Assembly (NCBI RefSeq): GCF_030027245.1
Contig: NZ_JASERT010000001.1
Location: forward strand, 1,447,001-1,511,000
Reading direction: 5' to 3'
DNA: 64,000 bases
DNA from: Asticcacaulis sp. EMRT-3
GTDB taxonomy: Bacteria; Pseudomonadota; Alphaproteobacteria; Caulobacterales; Caulobacteraceae
The notes beneath the pieces are model-generated. The model ran no database searches, was not told the origin of the DNA, and worked only from the letters and a program-made list of their open reading frames with translations. Positions within the stretch are counted from its first letter, which is position 1; each line of letters begins with the position of its first letter. Of the stretch, positions 59,669-64,000 are shown in pieces. The translations under genes and the position numbers were made by a program.

Positions 59669-60289
59669 TTACGCATACCCTGAGTTTCTGAGATAATTGG
59701 CACATTCTTGTTGAGAGAAGAGGTCGAGCAACTTGCCGATCCTGTTCCACAGTGTTTCGACCGTGCGTTCGGCGGCTTTTCGCAAGAGGGTTTTGAGCTT
59801 GGCGAAGACCTGTTCGATAGGGTTGAGATCAGGCGAGTAAGGCGGCAGGAACAGCAGGTGGACTTTGGCCTTGCGGAAGGCGCTTCGCACCGCCTTGCCT
59901 TTATGGCTTCCCAGATTGTCGAGGATAACAATGTCACCAGGTGAAAGCGTCGGGATCAAAACCTGCTCGACATAGGCTTTGAAGATGTCGCCATTGATGG
60001 CGCCATCGACGACGAAAGGTGCGTCGATGCGGTTGTGGCGCAAGGCGGCAAGGAAAGTGGTGGTTTTCCAGTGACCGAAGGGCGCTTTGGCCCGTAGCCG
60101 CCGACCTTTGCGGCATCGGCCGTGGGTGCGGGTCATGTTGGTCTTGGCCCAGGTTTCATCGATGAAGACAAGCCGCCTGGGATCAAGCCGGTTCTGATAC
60201 TTGCGCCAACGTTCCCGTTTGCGCGCCACATCCGGCCGATCCTGCTCGCTGGGCAGCACGCTTTTTTTTGAAGCTGATCCCTTCTTCAC
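59669..60289 (-). CDS. IS630 transposase, ORF B (DDE catalytic domain)
   Basis: 206 residues as an open frame, whose own start is probably not used. The DDE triad is readable: RLVFIDETW (first Asp), VILDNLGSHKG (second Asp) and PPYSPDLNPIEQVFAKLK (Glu). It is expressed as a fusion with ORF A by slippage on the A8 run around 60262-60270: the joined sequence ISFKKKSVLPSEQDRPDVAR restores the family consensus. Confidence 0.88.
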   Translation of the reverse strand: MKKGSASKKSVLPSEQDRPDVARKRERWRKYQNRLDPRRLVFIDETWAKTNMTRTHGRCRKGRRLRAKAPFGHWKTTTFLAALRHNRIDAPFVVDGAINGDIFKAYVEQVLIPTLSPGDIVILDNLGSHKGKAVRSAFRKAKVHLLFLPPYSPDLNPIEQVFAKLKTLLRKAAERTVETLWNRIGKLLDLFSQQECANYLRNSGYA

Positions 60290-60611
60290 GAAAGAAACGC
60301 GACAGCATACCGGTGTCCACCTTCACGCCGCGCTCGGCCAAAAGCTGGTCGCACAGCGCCTGTAAGGTAAGGTCAGCCACCTCGTCGATCCGGCGCAAAA
60401 GCCAGACACGTTCCGGCTTTACCTTCGAGGGACGGTGCCCGCCCGTGCCAGCAGGGCGACGGTCAGCCAAACGCTCATAACGCTGCAACCATTTAACAGC
60501 CGAAGCGTCACTCACGCCAAAATGTCGGGCGGCGGCACGCCGGCTCAAACCTTTATGCAAAACAGCGTTGATTACACGGTCACGCAAATCCTGAGAATAA
60601 GCCTTCGCCAT
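60183..60611 (-). CDS. IS630 transposase, ORF A (DNA-binding domain)
   Basis: 142 residues, of which about 115 are meaningful. Helix-turn-helix: YSQDLRDRVINAVLHKGLSRRAAARHFGVSDASAVKWLQRYE, then GGHRPSKVKPERVWLLRRIDEVADLTLQALCDQL. After the poly-A run the frame goes on as RAAQRAGSAG..., which is out-of-frame readthrough. The A8 run matches the slippery sequence that IS630 elements use for programmed frameshifting. Confidence 0.85.
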   Translation of the reverse strand: MAKAYSQDLRDRVINAVLHKGLSRRAAARHFGVSDASAVKWLQRYERLADRRPAGTGGHRPSKVKPERVWLLRRIDEVADLTLQALCDQLLAERGVKVDTGMLSRFFREEGISFKKKRAAQRAGSAGCGAQTGTLAQVSEPA

Positions 60612-60702
60612 CGGAACCGGCCTCCTAAATCCGGTCCCTATCTTGAATCATTATTCGACCGATTTGGGAATCCCCCGCGATTCAACCTCATCGCGGAACG
60701 CT

Positions 60703-62127
60703 CTAGCCGAAACTCGCCGTAATCGTCTGGTCGCCGCGCTGAATCGTCACCTGCCAGCGATGCGCCCTGCCTTGCGTGGCGGCCTGCACATCGGCGGTGG
60801 TGTTGATCGTCTTGCCGTTGATCGAACGGATGATGTCGCCGGGACGCAGGCCCACATTGGCGGCGTAACCGCCATCGACCTGGGAAATCATCACCCCCTT
60901 CGGCGCATCGAACGGATCAATGCCCAGATCATCAGCCACGGCGGGCGACAGATTGACGACATGGGCGCCGGCAAACGGGTTTTCGCCCTTCAGCACAATC
61001 TCATCGCGCGGCGGATTGCCGGAAGGCACCTCCGCCTTGAGATGCACATCGATCGGCTTGCCAGAGCGCAGCCCCTTGACCTCGACCGTATCGCCCGGTG
61101 ACATCAGATTGATGCGGTATTTCAGCGAGGCCTCGTCATTGACTGCCTGACCGTCAAGCGAGATGATCACATCGCCGGTTTTCAGACCCGCCTTATCGGC
61201 GGGGCCTCCCGGATAGACATCGGACACCAGAACGCCTTCGGGACGATCCATGCCCAGACTGCTGGCAATATCGCCGGTGATGGTATTGCCCTTCAGGCCC
61301 AGCCACGGATGCGACAAATGGGTGGCCCCGCCCACCGCCGAATCGATCACCCGCTTGACCAGAGGGGCGGGAATGGCAAAACCGACGCCGGAGGATTGCC
61401 CCGCGCCAGACAGAATCATCGAATTGATACCGATCAGCCGTCCGTTCATATCGACCAGCGCCCCGCCCGAATTGCCGGGATTGATGGCGGCGTCGGTCTG
61501 GATATAGCTGCCGTCGCCCTGCCCCACATCGGTGCGGTCGAGCGCCGAAATAATGCCGTTGGTGACGGTCTGGCCGACGCCGAACGGATTGCCGATGGCC
61601 AGAACCAGATCGCCGACCTCCAGGTCGCGGTCGTTATCGAGCGCGATGGTCGGCAGGTTTTCGCCCTTGGTGTCAATCTGCAAAATGGCCAGATCGGTGC
61701 GCGGATCGGCCAGCAGCACCTTGGCCGGAAATTGTCTGCGGTCATTGAGCACCACCATAAAGGAGGTGCCACCGGCGATGACGTGATTATTGGTGACGAT
61801 AATGCCGTCTTTACGCACAATCACGCCGGAACCGAGCGATTCCTGGGCGCGTGCCTGCGGCTGCATCCCCGAAAACATCTGCCAGAACGGATCGACCTGC
61901 TGGCGCACCACGCTCTTGGCATAGACATTGACGACGGCGGGCGCCACGGCCTTGACCACCGGCGCGAACGACGCCTTCATGCCGAGTGCACTCGACGGCA
62001 CCTGACGCGGCTGGCCGGTATTGAAGGCGTCGCTGGAAAACTTATTCGCGTTTTGCGAATGGCTGGGCGAACAGGCCACCAGCAGGGCGGCAACAGAAAG
62101 ATAAAGCGGGGCGCGCAGTCTGATCAT
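60703..62127 (-). CDS. Do-family (DegP/DegQ-like) periplasmic serine protease, lipoprotein
   Basis: 474 residues from the ATG at 62127 (AGGGA upstream). Lipobox ALLVACS (Cys19). Trypsin-like domain (50-260) with H115 (TNNHVI), D145 (PRTDLAIL) and S220 (NPGNSGGAL), then PDZ1 (about 265-365) and PDZ2 (about 390-470). It degrades or refolds misfolded envelope proteins. A lipid anchor is less common than the soluble DegP form. The TAG stop is at the insertion site of the IS630 element, which follows directly. Confidence 0.92.
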   Translation of the reverse strand: MIRLRAPLYLSVAALLVACSPSHSQNANKFSSDAFNTGQPRQVPSSALGMKASFAPVVKAVAPAVVNVYAKSVVRQQVDPFWQMFSGMQPQARAQESLGSGVIVRKDGIIVTNNHVIAGGTSFMVVLNDRRQFPAKVLLADPRTDLAILQIDTKGENLPTIALDNDRDLEVGDLVLAIGNPFGVGQTVTNGIISALDRTDVGQGDGSYIQTDAAINPGNSGGALVDMNGRLIGINSMILSGAGQSSGVGFAIPAPLVKRVIDSAVGGATHLSHPWLGLKGNTITGDIASSLGMDRPEGVLVSDVYPGGPADKAGLKTGDVIISLDGQAVNDEASLKYRINLMSPGDTVEVKGLRSGKPIDVHLKAEVPSGNPPRDEIVLKGENPFAGAHVVNLSPAVADDLGIDPFDAPKGVMISQVDGGYAANVGLRPGDIIRSINGKTINTTADVQAATQGRAHRWQVTIQRGDQTITASFG

Positions 62128-62239
62128 GGCAATTTCCCTGAAGCGTATCGTTTCGCAGGGTTTCACCTTAAAAATCAATGCGGCCTTATCATGACGAGGG
62201 CCGATTATGTGGCAGGGAAATTATGCTGCCACGCATAAA

Positions 62240-62268
62240 AAAACCTCCGGCAGAGGCCCGGAGGTTTT
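62240..62268. terminator. Terminator-like hairpin
   Basis: AAAACCTCCGG (62240-62250) and CCGGAGGTTTT (62258-62268) form a perfect 11-bp stem with A and T tracts on either side, so it can act in both directions. It lies directly after the small acidic protein gene on the minus strand. Confidence 0.8.
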
Positions 62269-62292
62269 CAATATAAAAAGCAACCCGGCTGA

Positions 62293-62448
62293 TCAGTCGC
62301 TGGTGCGGATGCGATCCAGCACGGGGGCCGCGTAAACATCATGGTCTTCAAAGGCCATTTCGCCCGTGAAATCCATAGTTTCGGCAGGCTGTTCGGAAGA
62401 CGCATTGCGCGCCATCTCGGCGGGGTCAATAAGGCTGGTATCAGTCAT
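62293..62448 (-). CDS. Small acidic hypothetical protein
   Basis: 51 residues from the ATG at 62448, which has a perfect AGGAGG six bases upstream (the frame is open to 62490). Sequence is acidic and polar (DPAEMARNASSEQPAETMDFTGEMAFEDHDVYAAPVLDRIRTSD), with no membrane helix or cysteine. Strong ribosome site and its own terminator argue that it is expressed. No family recognised. Confidence 0.6.
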   Translation of the reverse strand: MTDTSLIDPAEMARNASSEQPAETMDFTGEMAFEDHDVYAAPVLDRIRTSD

Positions 62449-62602
62449 GTGGACCTCCTGTTTGCGAATGGAAGACGACGACCTGGGCACACAGGGCCTG
62501 TCACCGTCAGCTTAACCTAAACGCAGCCGCGCCAAACAGGAAATAACGCTTGATACCTTTTTGATCACACCTGCGTTAACAGAGGTAAAGAACAGGTAAA
62601 GA

Positions 62603-62630
62603 AAAAGGCCCCCGCACAGCAGGAGCCTTT
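62603..62630 (-). terminator. Terminator of rplQ
   Basis: On the minus strand AAAGGCTCCTGC...GCGGGGGCC is followed by TTTTTC; the stem is imperfect at its centre. It ends 26 bp after the rplQ stop. Confidence 0.7.
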
Positions 62631-62655
62631 GTCCGTACAGGCTTGGAAACCCGTC

Positions 62656-63069
62656 CTATTCTTCGCCTGCAGCTTCGAACACCGGGCCCGAATCCTTGCC
62701 CTTTTCGTTTTCGTCGCGGTCAACGAACTCGATAATGGCCATAGGGGCATTGTCGCCGTGGCGGAAACCGGCCTTCATGATGCGGATATAGCCACCGTTA
62801 CGCTCGGCATAGCGCGGGCCAAGCACGGCGAACAGCTTGCCGACCTGCGGAATGTCGCGGACGCGCGAAAGGGCGATGCGGCGGTCGTGCAGCGTGCCCG
62901 ACTTGGCCAGCGTGACCAGCTTTTCGACGAAGGGACGCAGTTCCTTGGCCTTCGGCAGGGTGGTGACGATCTGTTCGTGCTTGATGAGCGAGGCCGACAT
63001 GTTGGCGAACATGGCGATACGGTGCGAAGTGGTGCGACCGAGTTTGCGATAGCCGGAGCCGTGACGCAT
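62656..63069 (-). CDS. rplQ: 50S ribosomal protein L17
   Basis: 137 residues from the ATG at 63069 (GGAGAA upstream). [56 protein letters not shown] is the L17 signature; [34 protein letters not shown] follows, then a short acidic tail. L17 lines the peptide exit tunnel of the large subunit. It normally follows rpoA closely; here 370 bp with hairpins separate them. Confidence 0.97.
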   Translation of the reverse strand: MRHGSGYRKLGRTTSHRIAMFANMSASLIKHEQIVTTLPKAKELRPFVEKLVTLAKSGTLHDRRIALSRVRDIPQVGKLFAVLGPRYAERNGGYIRIMKAGFRHGDNAPMAIIEFVDRDENEKGKDSGPVFEAAGEE

Positions 63070-63243
63070 GATAAATTCTCCAAAAGACCGGCGCCACGCA
63101 GGCGTCACGATCTCCCAAAAACGAGCCCGAAAACAAAGGTCAAAGGCCGACCGGCCCGTGCCCGCTCCGAACGTCCGCCTCAAAAAAGAAGCGGAAATTA
63201 CCGGGACAAGGTTTTGGTCTTTCCCGGTAAGTTGAAGAAGCCT

Positions 63244-63299
63244 TCAGTATGCCCCCTCCCCCGCTTCGCGGTCCCCCTCCCCCGTGAACGGGGGAGGAG
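63244..63299. repeat. GC-rich palindromic repeat R3 in the rpoA-rplQ gap
   Basis: CTCCCCCGTGAACGGGGGAG (arms CTCCCCCG/CGGGGGAG, about 63276-63297) follows CCCCTCCCCCGCTTCGCGG. The style matches R3 elsewhere in the window. Confidence 0.55.
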
Positions 63300-63340
63300 A
63301 AGGAAGGAAAATCCTGAATATCTTCTCCTATAAAAAGGGA

Positions 63341-63433
63341 AAGCCGGAAGCGAATTCACTTCGCTTCCGGCTTTCTCGATCTTCATACACATAAAAAGTA
63401 CACTGAGGCGACAGCCGAAGGACTTTTTATGTG
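63341..63433 (-). terminator. Two hairpins directly after rpoA, one terminator-like
   Basis: First after the rpoA stop: CACATAAAAAGT (63388-63399) / ACTTTTTATGTG (63422-63433), a perfect 12-bp stem. Second: AAAGCCGGAAGCGA (63341-63354) / TCGCTTCCGGCTTT (63361-63374), a perfect 14-bp stem followed on the minus strand by CCCTTTTTATAGG. The second looks able to end transcription before rplQ. Confidence 0.7.
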
Positions 63434-63439
63434 AGACTC

Positions 63440-64000
63440 TTAGATCTGGTCTTCGAACTTCTTGGCCAGATCTTCGACGTTTTCCGGCGGCCAGTTCGGC
63501 ACATCCATGCCGAGCGACAGGCCCATAGATTGCAGAACTTCCTTGATTTCGTTGAGCGACTTGCGGCCGAAGTTCGGTGTGCGCAGCATTTCGCTTTCGG
63601 TCTTCAGGATCAGGTCGCCGATATAGACGATATTGTCGTTCTTCAGGCAGTTGGCCGAACGGACGCTGAGTTCCAGTTCGTCAACCTTCTTGAGCAGGGC
63701 CGGGTTGAACGGCAGCTCAGGCTTGCCTTCTTCAACAACCGGTGCCTTTGGCTCTTCGAAGGTGATGAAGATTTGCAACTGGTCTTGCAGGATACGCGCC
63801 GCGAAAGCGACGGCGTCCACCGGCGTGACGGCGGCATTGGTTTCAACATCGAGGATCAGCTTGTCGTAATCGAGCGATTGACCCTGACGGGTCGGCTCGA
63901 CGCGGTAAGCCACCTTCTTGACCGGCGAATAGAGCGCATCGACGGCGATCAGGCCGATCGGGGCGTCTTCGGGACGCAGGCGGTCGGCGGGCACATAGCC
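63440..64000 (-). CDS. rpoA: RNA polymerase alpha subunit, C-terminal part (5' truncated at window edge)
   Basis: 187 residues visible; the frame is open to the right edge. It covers the end of the N-terminal domain ([64 protein letters not shown]), the linker and the alpha-CTD ([57 protein letters not shown]), which contacts UP elements and activators. Confidence 0.98.
   Translation of the reverse strand, partial: GYVPADRLRPEDAPIGLIAVDALYSPVKKVAYRVEPTRQGQSLDYDKLILDVETNAAVTPVDAVAFAARILQDQLQIFITFEEPKAPVVEEGKPELPFNPALLKKVDELELSVRSANCLKNDNIVYIGDLILKTESEMLRTPNFGRKSLNEIKEVLQSMGLSLGMDVPNWPPENVEDLAKKFEDQI

Larger units (their letters stand above)
59648..60705 (-). mobile_element. IS630-family insertion sequence (about 1.05 kb, TA target duplication)
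   Basis: TA dinucleotides at 59648-59649 and 60704-60705 bracket the element. The ends form imperfect inverted repeats: left TAGACTCTTTTGTGATTAGG against right (minus strand) TAGAGCGTTCCGCGATGAGG. It carries two overlapping transposase frames that need a frameshift, as in other IS630 elements. The target is CTAG, where the TAG is the stop codon of the serine protease gene; the codon is kept intact. Confidence 0.75.

Overview
The window looks like a chromosomal stretch of an alphaproteobacterium, most likely in the Caulobacterales (an Asticcacaulis- or Caulobacter-like organism). This rests on about 60% GC, the mix of periplasmic glycosidases with a TonB-dependent receptor, a BigR/SqrR-type sulfur regulator, and intergenic palindromic repeats of a kind common in this class. 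The genus is inferred, not proven. Both ends are cut inside genes: a TamB-like protein on the left and rpoA on the right.

Layout. 1-10.5 kb: TamB end, alpha/beta hydrolase, a triple YbjQ-domain protein, an orphan LuxR regulator, a YedK/HMCES DNA-protein crosslink enzyme, a glutathione transferase and a ClC channel with CBS domains. 10.5-20.4 kb: D-glycerate 3-kinase, then a leftward glycan operon (GH42, GH29, GH31, sugar mutarotase), with a zinc dehydrogenase and a divergent IclR regulator. The enzyme set fits removal of fucose, galactose and xylose side chains, as in xyloglucan. 20.5-27.1 kb: a sulfide-stress locus (DUF2892, sulfide:quinone oxidoreductase, rhodanese, RND pump, ArsR/SqrR-like regulator) around one bidirectional promoter carrying an ATTC-N8-GAAT palindrome. 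27.2-29.8 kb: hybrid histidine kinase. 29.8-38.5 kb: second glycan locus (GH2, SDR, GntR, GH35, sugar porter), where two leftward promoter regions share a 19-bp palindrome core. 38.8-50.5 kb: MFS and CDF transporters, metallo-hydrolase, aminotransferase, TonB receptor, small envelope proteins and a diguanylate cyclase. 50.7-54.2 kb: DUF1989, YqcI/YcgG and ATP-grasp genes (possible guanidino or amine N-oxidation chemistry), and a glucokinase homologue that has lost catalytic residues. 54.3-59.6 kb: NAD(P)HX dehydratase, MsrA, tRNA-Ser(GGA), a LysR remnant, a lipoprotein, a flavoprotein, two entericidin-like peptides and a frameshifted membrane gene. 59.6-64 kb: an IS630-type element, a Do-type serine protease, a small acidic protein, rplQ and rpoA.

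Repeats are the strongest signal that ordinary annotation does not explain. A 115-bp TA-bounded element occurs four times and repeatedly sits on CTAG at gene ends. In two cases its terminal TA forms the TAG stop codon, and the IS630 element docks at a stop codon in the same way. Three further palindromic repeat families fill other gaps. No CRISPR array, prophage, rRNA or complete biosynthetic cluster was seen.
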